The notes under the pieces are model-generated. The model saw nothing but the letters and a program-made list of their open reading frames with translations. It did no database searches and was not told the origin of the DNA. A DNA stretch of 64,000 bases from positions 90,869,967-90,933,966 of the forward strand of contig CM043945.1 of the NCBI GenBank assembly GCA_014529385.2, given 5' to 3'. Below are positions 11,031 through 22,668 of this stretch, piece by piece; position 1 is the first letter of the stretch; each line of letters starts with the position of its first letter. The position numbers and the translations under genes are program-made. Source of the DNA: Adiantum capillus-veneris. Its lineage: Eukaryota > Streptophyta > Polypodiopsida > Polypodiales > Pteridaceae.

Positions 11031-11379
11031 ATTTTTCACCAGGTGTTTAGGGTTGGGATTTTGGTTCATGGACCTTAGGGAGAGCAACCTATTGGTGTTA
11101 GTAGGGTCTCCTTCAAGTTCTATGGCGTTTCGAGAACGTTTGATGGGTATTTGGCTCTTGGAAGCATTGTAAGAAACCTCCTCTTATGCACTCCTTAAGG
11201 TTGTAGCTTAGACATTGGGTAGAGACCTCTGTAGGAATTAGTCAAGAGTCAGTCTAGTGTAGATTGACACCCTATTCTTGCTTCCACGCGCCTGCGGGTT
11301 GAGCTTCGTCCTTAGCTGACAAATCTTGTTAGGTGAGTTCTCGCTGTGCTGACGTCCGTCGCGGCGTATCCGCCAACAT

Positions 11380-11397
11380 TGGCACCGGTGCCGGGGA
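11380..11397 (+). promoter_or_regulatory. Element 1 primer binding site (tRNA-Asp type)
   Basis: TGGCACCGGTGCCGGGGA starts one base after the LTR. From memory it matches the complement of the plant tRNA-Asp 3' end (TGGCGCCGTTGCCGGGGA) at 16 of 18 positions. This primer is known from Athila and Tat elements. Confidence 0.8.
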
Positions 11398-11906
11398 CGA
11401 AAACCCTAGGTAGGTAACCGAGACTAGTCCTTGAGGATAGGGATTCTCTGGCTTGCCAGAGTCTCGTTTTACATTTAGATAGGATCAAAGGGTGAAGGAC
11501 TCTCTAGGTCTTAGAGGGTGTCTAGGGAGCGTGTGTCTGGCCTAGATCCTTCGACTTAGGTAGACTTAGATAGTTTTTAGGCCTTAGTTGAGTTGATGAG
11601 AGTTGGAGTGGTAGAAGCGGTGAAAGGAGAGCTTGAGAGTCCCGGAGAGGCCAGGAAGCAACTGAAACACCAATATCACCATTTCACATGATGAGTAGGA
11701 GTAGGGTAAGTAGGGCATCATGATTTATAATCTAGAGCACTTCATACATGTTATACTTGCTGTTAGGTTCATCACAAGGTTGTAAAAGATGCAAAAGAGT
11801 GTTTGAAAGCTGAAGTGAAGTTCAAAAGTTGCTGTGAGTGTTTCCGAGGGAGCTGCACAGCATCAGAAGCATTTCTATCAGGAAAAAAATTAAATTTTAA
11901 GCGAAG

Positions 11907-11930
11907 AGACATCCTACGCGTAGGATGTCT
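11907..11930. repeat. Element 1 24-bp palindrome, copy 1
   Basis: AGACATCCTACG followed by its exact reverse complement, so a perfect 24-bp palindrome. It is the first of six related sites in the non-coding parts of this element. Confidence 0.93.
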
Positions 11931-13593
11931 ACATGCTCATCTGGTGGGAATTTTGAAATTTTGAGTTGACTAGTGTGTTCAGAAGGTAGTGATAGCCGTT
12001 TTTTGGCTCTCCATAATTGCCATAGTAAGCTACCTCACCCTACCAAATTCACCCAAACGCTATGGCTATCCCTACCATTTCACTGTACATAGGCGTGTGT
12101 GAGTTAGGGGGCTTTTCCCATATCTTCTTAAAAACCCTCAGCTAGCTAGTCACTGGGTTAGTTGAGCCAAAAAAATAAAAAATAAAAGTATATTATGGCC
12201 TCTTTGTGTGTAAATATTTCATTGTATATATGGCTTAAATATAGGGATTTTTTATAATTATTTTGGTATTTTATTTAAATATTCTACTTAGGTGGGTGCT
12301 TTATTAAACCTATGTACACCTTCTTTCATTCTCTTACACCATAATTATATTTTTTGCCAATATTGTACATACTCTAACCTCATATTTTTCCTTTATACAA
12401 ATCACTCCCACATTTTCACCCTCACCCTCGTGAAAACAAAAAATTGATTTCTACTCATTGGTTACTTTTATTATATTATTTACTTGCATACCTTTTCCTC
12501 TTTCACCCAAAATAACTCAAGGAGGGACCATATCATATGATTCCAATATCTTTCCATATCCATAACTCCTCCATATTTTTATTATTATTTTTACTCATTA
12601 TTTTTACACCATGTGCTCATTGAGCTAAAGTCCATGAATAGTCCATACACTAGTCCCACCATGTATATATTTCTTTATTCACCAATAATCCTCCTCCATG
12701 CATGGGTCGAGGGCAACTTGGATGATTTGTATTATAATATGACAAAGGAGGGGCTCACTCTTGGATGCATTGTACAAATTCAACAAAGGAGGGGGCCACT
12801 AAAAGACTTTTGCAGGCATAAAAAACAGGCTTTTTGGTGAGAATTTTGGCACCTATCTCCACTTCGAATTTGGAGCAGTGGTCAAAAGAGAAAATGTAGC
12901 CCACGCTCTGAATAATCACCTCAAAGTTTTTCATGATTTTTGGAGCTATCAGCGGTGAGCTATGATTTTTTGAGTGGACCCCAGTTTGCCCACTTTTCTC
13001 ACAAGTAGCCATTAGTCTTCTCTCACCCTTCCACACACCTACTCACTCTTACACATCCCTCCCTCTCCTTCCCTCACTCAAACCTGCAATTTCCATGGCT
13101 TCTCCCACCCTCTTCACCATTACCCTTCTCTCTCATCCCTATAGTTCTTTTATGAACCTCTACATACATACACCCTCTCCATGTCTCTCTCTATTGCTTC
13201 TATGTTACAATTTCATTTACCTCTCCTAAAATATCTAAAATTCAGCATCTTAACCATGATAACTTTTGCAAATTGAGGATTTTTCATCAACAAATCCTCT
13301 TTTCATCGTGGTGGTCAACCGTGGCGGCGGCGTAAAGAAGCGAAGAAGAAGAAGAAGACCAGCGGTCATTTTTTCCACAATCTACACAAGGGTGAGTTCA
13401 AGCTTCTTCAAAGCTTCACCATCTCAATGATTCTCTTTTAATTCACCCCTCTTCCTTCATCAAATCAACTCACTCTACCCATTGTAAATGTAACATTAAC
13501 TTTCTAGTGATTACTAACGACTAACATACTAACACAAAATAGCATTGACCTAACCATAAAAGACACTTCACCTGAAGACATGTATAGTAACTC

Positions 13594-13597
<4 letters not shown>

Positions 13598-13639
<42 letters not shown>
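13598..13639. repeat. TC microsatellite in Element 1 leader
   Basis: An uninterrupted CT dinucleotide run of about 42 bp inside the leader of the retrotransposon. Confidence 0.95.
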
Positions 13640-13641
<2 letters not shown>

Positions 13642-14528
13642 CTTCCTTAAAACTTGCTTTCACCTTATCTACCATCAATAATGCTCTCTTTTGAGCCCAC
13701 ACCCATGACTCAAGCAGACATGGTGAGAGGTCTCCCACACCCTAAGACAGTGTGTGTGTGTTTTGGCAATGTTTAGCAATCACTAAGCATTGAGTGAGTT
13801 TATACAAGTTCTATGATAGCATCATAACGAACCATCTCCATTTGCAAGTCACAAATAAGGTATTACGCAAGATCCTTTTCTCTCTCTCTTCCCTTTTCTC
13901 TAGCTCTCTCTGGTCCAGTTTGTGTGTGTCTTGGTGTGAGGTTGTTTGTGTGTGTTGTGTGGTGTATCTTCTTGGTTGTGCCAAAATCTCTCTTGCGTCC
14001 TAGTTCGCATACCATAACTAGGTGGTGCCCCTATCTTGTTTGGGTTTGGCTGTGGGTTTGTTGTTGTGTTGTGCTTGTGGTTGCCCCAGCCCCAATTGAG
14101 TAGCACGGGAGCCTTGAGGGGTGTTTAGAGGTCGCCTCTCTTGTTGCCCGCCCCGGACCGCCTCAGTAGGTTTTACCCTATTTTCACCTGGAAAGTGGAA
14201 GTTGGACCATATCTTGACAAGATAAGGCCAAATAGATAGAAATTTCCATACATCCTACCCAAATTGTGCCATGGCATTATTTTAAGACCAAAACCATAGG
14301 GTGGCTGCATGAGCATGATCTGCATGATTTATTGAGTGCATGAGAAGGGTTTCATCTCAATTGGGTGAGAAAATTGGGTTCTAAGCAGACTTTAGCATCT
14401 TTGACTGAAAAGGTTAGAACAGCTAAACTTGGGGTCTTTTGAAATCCAAACCAAAATCCAAGCATAGCACTGGGTTGCTGACATCAAGGAGAAGCTGTGG
14501 CTCAAGTCTGGGGTCAAATAGGCCAAAA

Positions 14529-14552
14529 AGACATCCTACACATAGGATGTGT
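14529..14552. repeat. Element 1 palindrome, copy 2 (degenerate)
   Basis: AGACATCCTACA-CATAGGATGTGT matches the 24-bp palindrome with a few changes but keeps most of both arms. Confidence 0.85.
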
Positions 14553-14653
14553 TTTGTGTGATTTGGCACTCCAAACCTAATTTTGAGCATACCAAAGTGA
14601 TCAGCACCTCAAGAGGAGTCTGTGCTTTGCATTTGAAGCCATTTTGAGCAATT

Positions 14654-14677
14654 AGACATGCTACACGTAGAATGTGT
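14654..14677. repeat. Element 1 palindrome, copy 3 (degenerate)
   Basis: AGACATGCTACA-CGTAGAATGTGT is the most diverged of the six sites, but both arms are still recognisable. Confidence 0.75.
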
Positions 14678-14927
14678 AATGCATGAAATTGAAGCCAGAA
14701 ACTGACTGTAGGCATAGCAGGGTGTTGTATAGCCTCAGGTAAGCCTCCTAGTTAGTTTTGGTCCAAATTGGAGTTGATTTGACTGGTCAGACCAACATCA
14801 GGCTGTTGGAACATATTTATGATCCATTGACCAGCTTATAGGTGTCCAAATCAAAAAGTAAAAATAGATGTGGACTCAGCACATCAAGGAGAGCCTATAG
14901 TGCAAAAACCAGGCAAAACAGAGCAGG

Positions 14928-14951
14928 AGACATCCTACACGTAGGATGTCT
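14928..14951. repeat. Element 1 palindrome, copy 4
   Basis: AGACATCCTACA followed by CGTAGGATGTCT: one base differs from the perfect palindrome. Confidence 0.92.
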
Positions 14952-15412
14952 ACTGGGGCTTAGGGAAGTGAAAATCTGACTGAGGACATAGAGTGATGTT
15001 CCAATTGACGTAAGAGTTCCAAAACTTCTTTCAGAAGTGAATTTGGACCTTGTTTGACCTTTTGACAAAGCAAAGATGGAATTAAGACTTTTCAGGTAAA
15101 TTGACCAACATCCGAGGGAAGTCCAGTTCTAGATTAGTAGACCTAATCAAGAACATCAGAAGTGTATAAAATACAATAGTGGTTTAGGTTAACCCTTGAG
15201 TTATATCAATCATTACTAAAACTACCTCTAGCGGTTAAATGCTTTGATTCAATTGCCGAAATTAAACGCTTGTGTACAGGTATATTCAGCGGCAAAGCAA
15301 GAAGTTGTGCGGAAACTGATCCTTTGCCAAGTGAGTGGTTGAATTTTTGTTAAGTTGCATTGCTAAGTTTGATGAATTTAAGATCAAGAAGACATATTTT
15401 TAGAGACCAAAG

Positions 15413-18010
15413 GTGGAAGGTGATCAAGGTAGCTTAGTGTCCACCGAGGAGAGTGTAACTCAGGCAAGGCTAGATCCACTAGCACCAATCATTGAGGAGG
15501 GTAGTGATACTGACACTTCATCAGACAAGTCCTTCTTCATGATGGGTAGTCAACAGCCAGGAGGTTTCTCCTATGAAGGACCAATGCCAGGGGCTAGCAC
15601 CTCCCTAAATCCTTTGAACGATTCCAAGTTCACTATAATCTTCTTCGAAGGAACAAACTCAAGGGGAGCCCTAGTTTATTCTGACTATCGAGGGCGCAAG
15701 TGTATTTGTATTGAAGAAAGACCTACTCAGAGACTAGAAATAATTCGATTCTATGACGATGGAGATAGATTCCGAGACGAAAAGGGGAATCACTATCTGA
15801 TAGTTAGTAACCCTGAGGATTACAATAGATATGGAGATAACGTGGCAAAAGGAAAAATGGTTTCAGAAACTCAAGAACCGCCTTCAAACATTTATCAACC
15901 TCGAGCGCTTTTTATGTATGATAAGAAAACAACCAGGGTATCAACTCATGACGAGAATGTCAGGATTTACAAGCATGAGAGCGAGGGAATAGTCTCTTAC
16001 TTTCGATGCAAATAACCCTACCCAAACGAATTAAGCAAAGACAAGGTTCTTTACTTATTCTCTTATGAAATTGCTATGGGGAAGGATATTGTTTTTGTTA
16101 ATAGGTACGAGCAAGAATACAAACGTATTCTCCCAGAGGAGGTAGAAAAGGCAACACTTCCAGAAGCATCAACATATGCCCTAGAAGAAGTGCCAAGGGT
16201 TTCCTACACCCCTAGCAAATTGACAAAGCCATTTTCAGAAGAGTACGACACGACCTCACATTCTACCCGACAACAGAGGTTCAACTACCAAAACCAACCA
16301 GCAACTCAACCCCATCATTGCAGGCATGGCTTCGACAGAGTGCAACATTAGAACAAGACCAAAACCGAGATGGTTATCCAGCTGCACGAGGGCTAAGGGA
16401 TTTACAAGAACCACCACTCTATTCACGGTATCAGGGCGAGAGTAAGCCAAAAACTCAAGGGTCAACAGAGCCTGGAAGACCACCCATAGAACGAGTTCGA
16501 AGAGATGAACCATCTCTTGCAAGAACCATCAGAAATTACGGTTTAGGAGCACCACTGGGAGAGGAACCCGCCCACTACAGAAGTCCAGACGAGGTATATA
16601 GATTGGGGCGAGGAGATCCAATGATGAGATTGGTAGACCATCGTAGAATTAGACCTTCTCAAGTGCAAAAATGGGTAAACAAGAAATACACGAGAAACAG
16701 AGATCCTAGAGATCATGTAGCAGCCTTTGTGTGTGTAATTAGAGTTGAAGAGGTGTTAGACTTCCCTACGTAATTTGCAGGGTTTGGACTGACCCTAGAG
16801 GAGGATGCTGCTACTTGGTTTGACTCTGTGGAGCGTAGAGACTTTGACTCTATGGAGGAGGTGTTTGACCAGTTTATTGAGGAATTCTCACAAAGGGGGA
16901 TAGCTCATAATACAGTCTCACAAATCCATAAATTCAAACACAAAGAAGGGGAGTTTGTGCGAAAGGCATCCCTAACACTAAAAAGATATGTTAAGTTCTG
17001 CCCTGTTGAAGAACTGACAACTTAGTCTAGACTTATGCTTATATTTATCCAAGGACTGAGGAATGCAAATCTCCAGAAGGACTTACATATGAAGAGGAGC
17101 ACAACATTAAATGAGTTAACTAAGAAGGCTCTTTACCTTGTAGACAATTGTGCGGTCTACAAAGAGGGTGAATTCAAGGATCTTGACAGCGATTCATCCT
17201 CACAACAAAGTGGAAGCAAGTCCGCTAAGACAGCACTTAAAGGAGAAGTAGTTGTAAGCAAGGAGCATCTTGTAAAGGAAGTGCTAAAAAAGATTAACCT
17301 GTACGCCAAACCTCAGGCTAAACAGCCCAAGTGGTGTGCTATTGAACAAAAATGGACAAACCATGGGAAGGAGGAATGTTATTATAACAAGGAGTATGTG
17401 AGAAAACAACCTTATACTCCCCAGGCTCAGGTAGCATCTTCTCAACTTCCACTGATGCCTAGGTATCAAGCAAAAAACCTATCAGGACTTGTAGGTGTAG
17501 AAAGACCACAACCATTGTTGGGGCAGCAACCACCCCTACCAAGATTACGACCAGTCGTTCGGCAGAAGATACACACCAACAATAACCGAACCAAAAGAGA
17601 AGGCTTTGGTGTCTATGCATGCATATTACGAAGATCCCAATGGATATTCTGTAAATCCTGCCTATTATCCACCAGAAGAACCCTCAACGCCAGATTCATG
17701 GAGCATGATAGGAAATACAGGACCACCAATAGCTGCACAGGCAGCAGGAGAAGGAAGATATAGCTTGGATGAACAAAAATTGATGTTCATAGCTAACAAA
17801 GGCATGGGAGGGTAGAGACATGCATGCCAACAAAGAAGAGCTCAAGGAGCACCTCAACAACCTAAGGGACCCTGCTATAAGTGTGGTGGAGACCATTGGC
17901 TAAGAGATTCTCCTCATGATAAAATCATTAGAGTCAACGCATATTGCGTCGAGTGTGGAAGTACTCATTTAATTCCTGATTTCCCTAAGCACCTAAGCAA
18001 AGGAGCAAAA
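15413..18010 (+). pseudogene. gag: Element 1 gag (capsid/nucleocapsid), broken
   Basis: Gag forms the particle that packages element RNA. Homology to Element 2 runs through frames 15413-16015, 16076-16351, 16318-16773, 16828-17025 and 17035-17763. The capsid-like segment (about 16660-17110) contains RDHVAAFV, AATWFDS and an EFSQR-IAHNTVSQ block typical of plant retrotransposon gag. Two nucleocapsid zinc-knuckle positions follow at about 17872-17990: CYKCGGDHW and CVECGSTH, both having lost their last cysteine (DSP and DFP). The first frame ends in TAA where Element 2 has GAA. Further stops and shifts make it non-functional. The true start is uncertain because the upstream codons aligned to Element 2's ATG are degraded. 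Confidence 0.85.
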
Positions 18011-18016
18011 ACTACC

Positions 18017-19500
18017 TTGAACATGCTGGAAGCAATGCCTTTCAGTGGAGGGTCAGAAAACAAGACAATAATACCTATTCAGGCAGTGACACGAGCCCAA
18101 GCTCAAAGAATGACGAATGAACCCATAATTGAAGAGCCAAAAACCGATGTCCCAAGTTCAGAAGTGAAGAATCATAAAAGCACTTGGAAAGCTAGAAAGG
18201 CGCGTATGAAATCCAGGAGAGAACGAGAGTAAACGACTCTATCCGAGGAGTTAAAACACACAAAGGATAGACTAGAGCGGTTAGAGGATCTAGCTAGCCT
18301 AAGCTCACACACTGCGGAAACCATAGCACCCAAGGAAGTAGTAGAATCCAAAAGTGTAGGATCAGGAGGATCAGTGTTGGCAGAAAAGGTAAATGAGTAG
18401 TTAGACGCACTTTTAAAAGCTTACGAAGCCAAACTCAAAAACAACCAAACCCAAGAGCAAAGATGGATGACTTATCCATATGCTGAAATAGAGAAACAGA
18501 GGTTGGAAACGTGTCGAAAGATGATTGAAACAGCCCAATCATTGATAGAAAATCCGCTTGAAAAACCTGCAAGTTGGCATGAAGTACCAGCTCCAACCCC
18601 TATCAAACCAACTTTAGAGAAACAAGTAGAAACGAAGGAAAGACTCACAAATGCCTCTGAGTCCAGGGGAGAGCCTATCATATTGTCAAATACAACAGAT
18701 GAGACAAGTGAGGGGTTCCAGCCTAAAACATTGGTAGAAATGGGTAAGGATTGTAACGGTCTAGATGACCTATGGAAGCAAATCCGTGATGCCAACGAAG
18801 CTAATAGGGTGAGTTACCACATGAATAGCACGAGAAAAGAGAAAAATAAGATCTTACCTCCTATTGAAGAATTTGAGGCAAGATCACAAATGAACTTTGA
18901 TATACATTCGCAAGGGGGAGACCAGGGATCAATTAGTTTGGGGCACAACCAACCATACTCGCTAAAAACTCTACCCTCTTACCTAGGAGAGTATGAAGCC
19001 AAGTCTGAGGTGGGAGGAATTCCATCCCAAGGACTTTCTTCTAACAGAGTGATGGATTCACAAGGGTTGATTGAGTTGTTGTTCACCCCTGTGGCATGTA
19101 CAAGGGGGAGACCAGGGATCAATTAGTTTGGGGCACAGCCAACCAGACTCGCTAAAAACTCTACCCTCTTACCTAGAAGAGTATGAAGCCAAGTCTGAGG
19201 TGAGAGCAATTCCATCCCAAAGACTTTCTTCTAACAGAGTGATGGATTCACAAGGGTTGATTGAGTTGTTGTCCACCCCTGTGGCATGTACAATCACGTT
19301 AGCCGAACTCCTAAGGCTACGACCAAACATGTGGACCACAATAGGCAAATGCTTAGAAAAATTTGGAGTGAAAGACCCCACCTCAAAGCTTCAAGAAGGG
19401 ATCAGAGAATTGGACAAGCCTCAGCTAAACACTAGGCTAAGAGAATTGGACAAGCCTCAGCTAAACACTAAGCCTTAAACAAAGTTGGAGAATATTGCGA
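18017..19500 (+). pseudogene. Element 1 gag-protease linker region, broken
   Basis: Frames 18017-18232 and 18467-19126 align by eye with the charged, coiled-coil-like linker in the long Element 2 frame (42988-45759): KAR-rich basic stretch, a WMTYPY-EIEKQRLE block and a CTITLAELL-LRP-MWT block. The region has several stops and a 190-bp tandem duplication (18911-19290). A smaller 36-39-bp duplication at about 19400-19475 repeats RELDKPQLNT. Confidence 0.75.
18911..19290. repeat. 190-bp tandem duplication inside Element 1
   Basis: CAAGGGGGAGACCAGGGATC starts a unit at 18911 and again at 19101; the second unit ends where homology to Element 2 resumes (GTACAATCAC). The two copies differ at about ten positions. 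The unit length is not a multiple of three, so it shifts the frame. Confidence 0.9.
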
Positions 19501-19972
19501 GGGAGAAGATGGAAACACCACGCTACCAGTAAAATTCTAGGGAGTAATTTCCAAAGCTATTCTTGACAGTGGAGCTGGAGTCGCTATCGCCACCAAGGAA
19601 ATTTGGAAAAAATGAGGAAAACCGACTTTGAGAGCTACCAGAATGAAATTGCAATTGGCAGATGGGTTCATGGAAAAGCCTATAGGACTCTTAGAAAAAT
19701 TAATTATCACCTCATGCGGAATCGAGTATGAGCATACATTTGCAATAGTCGATTTTGACAAAAAGAACAATTACAAGATCATCTTGGGAAGACCATTCAT
19801 GAGACAATTAGAGATGGTCCAGGATTGGAGTTACGACCACATATATCTCAAACATGGCGAGACAACAACCAAAATACGCCTGAAAGACCATAGTTACAAA
19901 GATGTGAGCCAGAGACCTGTGGAAGAGTTTGATTCAGCTACATGGCAAAGTCCGAACTCCCCGCATGGTTAG
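19501..19972 (+). pseudogene. Element 1 aspartic protease (retropepsin 1), broken
   Basis: The retropepsin releases structural and enzymatic parts of the polyprotein. The active-site triplet lies in AILDSGAGVAIATK at about 19558-19600 and the second characteristic segment, IILGRPFMRQL, at about 19780-19812, as in Element 2. A TGA (AAATGAGGAAAACC, where Element 2 has TGG) interrupts it between these motifs. The rest of the fold is readable in frame 19628-19972. Confidence 0.8.
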
Positions 19973-20039
19973 GGAAAAAGAAAGAGCTATGGATGTGCAG
20001 AGCTTCACATTGTGGGAGCTTAAAAAGGAGAGGAATGCG

Positions 20040-20712
20040 TCTTAGAAAGAGCTATTGAGGACAAGGATTATATTCCGGAACCTTTTTCAGAAGATGCCTT
20101 AGAACCTCTGGAATGGGAACACATACTAGCAACATTGGATGTCTGTACCATTACAGATAGTCCAACGACAAAATTTTGCGATAAGGATGGCTATGATGTG
20201 CTACCCTATTACATGGTAAGCCTTATACGAGGAGGAGATGAGATTGTAGAACCACCAGAACAAGAAGAGTTTTATAAATCCTTTGAGCATCTGGAGGTAA
20301 ATAACGATGCAAATAATGAGTGTTCAGACAGCTCAAGCGAGCGTGGGGAGAAAACAGCGAATATCAAGTTTTATGATTTTGCCAATCAGCACCCTAGACG
20401 CCAGGAACGCTATAGGAGAAAAAAAACAGAAAACAAAATGAGAGAGAACCTGATTGCCCAGGATAAAAGATAAAACTCACTATGTAATGCTTGTCAAAGC
20501 AAAGGATTTTGTAAAAGACCAAATATCAGGAAGATTCTCGAGAGTGCGAAGGAAAAGAACGCAAGAGGAAATAAAACAAGTACGGAAGGCTAAAACAGAA
20601 ACAAAATTAAAAAAATCTCAAAAATCAAAACAAGAAACAACAAAAGACCTAGAGTGGGCCAATTTGGAGCGTAAAAAGAAATACCAAGAACTAAAACGGT
20701 CTTTACGAGAGG
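20040..20712 (+). pseudogene. Element 1 protease-RT linker, broken
   Basis: Frames 20135-20473 and 20454-20798 match Element 2 (CDENGYDIIPYYM against CDKDGYDVLPYYM) and then become lysine/glutamate-rich and low in complexity. It is a connecting segment without recognisable enzymatic motifs. Confidence 0.7.
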
Positions 20713-20975
20713 TATGGACTACCTCGGGTGGTTCACTATGTGTGAAACTACCATATCATGTGCGTTCAAGACATGTTTGTAAAACCACTTGTCTGTGAAT
20801 TTCGTTAAGAATATAATGTACCCTTTTCTTTTAAAATGTGTAAGTTGTTTTCAAATTTGAAAAAATAATGCCCTTCTGTATATATATTTCTGTAAGTTTC
20901 AAAAACTTTAAATACCCTTCTGTTGAACTCACGTGATAGGTTACATTTTTATTAGGTGACCTCCCCGGGTGGACT
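20713..20975 (+). other. Element 1-specific insert between protease and RT (possible intron)
   Basis: This T-rich segment of roughly 250 bp is absent from Element 2. It ends in a pyrimidine/T-rich stretch and TTATTAG|GT at about 20955, a plausible 3' splice site. Similar words flank it on both sides (TATGGACTACCTCGGG and GGTGGACTACTGAGG). Coding similarity to Element 2 resumes right after it (ESDGK against ASDGS). Ogre elements are known to carry an intron between protease and RT. No strong donor gives a clean phase, so an insertion with a short duplication is equally possible. Confidence 0.45.
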
Positions 20976-22090
20976 ACTGAGGGAGAAAGTGATGGTAAGG
21001 AGGAGTCAGAAAAAGGAAACATGAATGTACCATTACACTATCGGAAATTCACCATCCAAGACAGAAAAATCATAATGACACCACCAGTCAGGGAAAGAAT
21101 AAACCAAGAATCTTACGATGGGCCGGAAAATGCAAAACAGATAGACCTCGCTGAACCAGGTGAAAAGCCTCAGCCGGTCTATATTGCAACTGATTTAGAG
21201 CTTGAAGAAGAAGAACAATTAACACAACTTCTCAAGAAGTATAAATATGTGTTTGCATGGTCCTACAAAGATCTCAAAGGAGTTGATCCGCCGATATGCC
21301 AACATACAATTCCTTTGAAATCAGATGCCAAACCTAGCAAACAACGTCCTTATACATATAATGACACATTTGCTAAACGAATCAAAGAGGAGATTGACAA
21401 GCTGATGGATGTCAAATTCATCTATGAAATCAAACATATAGATTGGGTGTCACCCATTGTGGTTGTCCACAAAAAGAACGGAAAACTGCGAGTGTGTGTG
21501 AACATCAAAAAGGTCAATGCAGCCACCATAAGGGATAATTATCCCTTGCTGATCACAGAACATGTACTTGAGAGGGTGGTCGGGAAATGGGCTTATTCCT
21601 TCCTAGATGGGTTTTCAAGGTATAACCAACTACAAATTGCAATAGAGGATCAACACAAAACAACTTTTTCCACAGAATGGGAAATATATGCGTATAGAGT
21701 TATGCCTTTTGGCTTGACTAATGTCCCAGCTACCTTTTAGAGGTTAATGACGCATGCATTCAAAGAGGTTAATGACTAATCTTTGTGTACACTCTCTTCT
21801 AAGAGAGGAACCTATTGACCATTTGCAAAAGGTATTTGAGAAGTGCAGAACATATCAAATCTGTCTTAACCCAAAAAAGTGCATTTTTAGGTTAGGGAAG
21901 GCCGCATCTTAGGACACATTGTCTCAAGAAATGGCATAACCACTGAACTAAACAAAATCAAAGTCATAGTATACCTGCCTAGGCCTACTAAAACGAAACA
22001 AGTGCAATCCTTCATGGGACACTGCGGATATTATTGAAGACTGATATATATGTATGCAGTCATCGCACAACCTCTGTATTGTTTGTTAGT
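20976..22090 (+). pseudogene. pol: Element 1 reverse transcriptase, catalytic box deleted
   Basis: Frame 21021-21740 contains the Ty3/gypsy RT start: DWVSPIVVVHKKNGKLR, LDGFSRYNQLQIA, VMPFGLTN-PATF. Element 2 then continues with LRKFLDIYMDDLC, but here the sequence jumps from CATTCAAAGAGG to AATGACTAATCTTTGTGT. The YxDD catalytic motif has been lost by a deletion of about 40-50 bp. The thumb/connection region (to about 22090, with CNPKKC- and LGHIVSRNG-like codons) is readable through stops and shifts. The enzyme cannot be active. Confidence 0.87.
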
Positions 22091-22668
22091 CAGTTTTGAC
22101 TGGACTATGGAGTGTGAAACTTCATTCCAAAAGCTTAAGGAAAGCCTTGTATCAGCATCTGTACTTAAAGTTTATTATATTGCTAGAGTTTGATTTCACA
22201 GTGGTGGTCAAAAAGGGTAAAACACATCTACAGGCGGATAATCTTTCAAGGCTACAAAACGGGGAAGCTCCTGAAGGAGTAGATGATGACATACCTGGCG
22301 CTTATCTTTTCAATATTGAAATGATACCCAAATGGTCTCAGGAAATTGTTAGCATTCTTTCCTTTGGAGGTAGGTTTGATAACAAGGAAGACAAATCCAA
22401 ACAACAAACAATTTGACAAACAAAAAACTTTCAGTTGATTGCAGGAAGGCTGTATCATCTAGGCTCGGACCAAATTCTACGATTGTGTATAAATCCGGAG
22501 GAATTCGAGTGTTATCTTGAAGAAGCACACATCTAGGATTGTACATTTCATTGTTCAACAATGAAAACACATCAAAGACTGAAACAATTAGGGGTTTATT
22601 GTCCAACTATGTATGCTGATACACATTCTTATGTTGACAATTGTACTATATGTAGTGCCAAATGACCA
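22091..22668 (+). pseudogene. Element 1 RNase H remnant and integrase zinc domain
   Basis: Frame 22096-22416 joins codons from before RNase H (SFQKL...VSA) directly to LLEFDFTVVVKKGKTH. Compared with Element 2, about 300 bp holding the RNase H catalytic residues are deleted. The following part, GRLYHLGSDQILRLC to the YVDNCTICS block at about 22650, corresponds to the first H2C2 zinc domain of Element 2. It is broken by a stop at about 22534. Confidence 0.78.

Larger units (their letters stand above)
10609..11378 (+). repeat. Element 1 5' LTR (770 bp)
   Basis: It begins TGTTAGCGG and ends CGCCAACA, as does the 3' LTR at 31167-32092. A TATTTATA box lies in a small inverted repeat (GGTAT-TT-ATACC, 10808-10819), a plausible promoter with transcription starting about 30 bp downstream. 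A short GA run follows at about 10892-10908. A half-site of the element's palindrome lies at 11017-11030. Relative to the 3' LTR, about 155-160 bp are missing after 10991. Confidence 0.93.
11398..15412 (+). other. Element 1 leader (long 5' untranslated region)
   Basis: Four kilobases separate the primer site from the first gag codons; in Element 2 the same interval is 1.7 kb. Small frames inside (for example 12613-12840, 13794-14003) are not conserved in Element 2 and are taken as chance. The leader holds four copies of the element's palindrome, a TC microsatellite at about 13598-13639 and T/C-rich sequence at 12.4-13.2 kb. CAAGTGAGT at about 15329-15337 resembles a splice donor near the gag start; Element 2 has CAGGTAAGC in a similar place. 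Confidence 0.75.

Noticed and set aside
12613-13036. Small frames in the Element 1 leader as genes
   Set aside because: No counterpart in Element 2 and no recognisable motif.
11907-14951. CRISPR-like array
   Set aside because: The repeats are palindromes at irregular spacing inside a plant retrotransposon leader; no spacers of uniform length.
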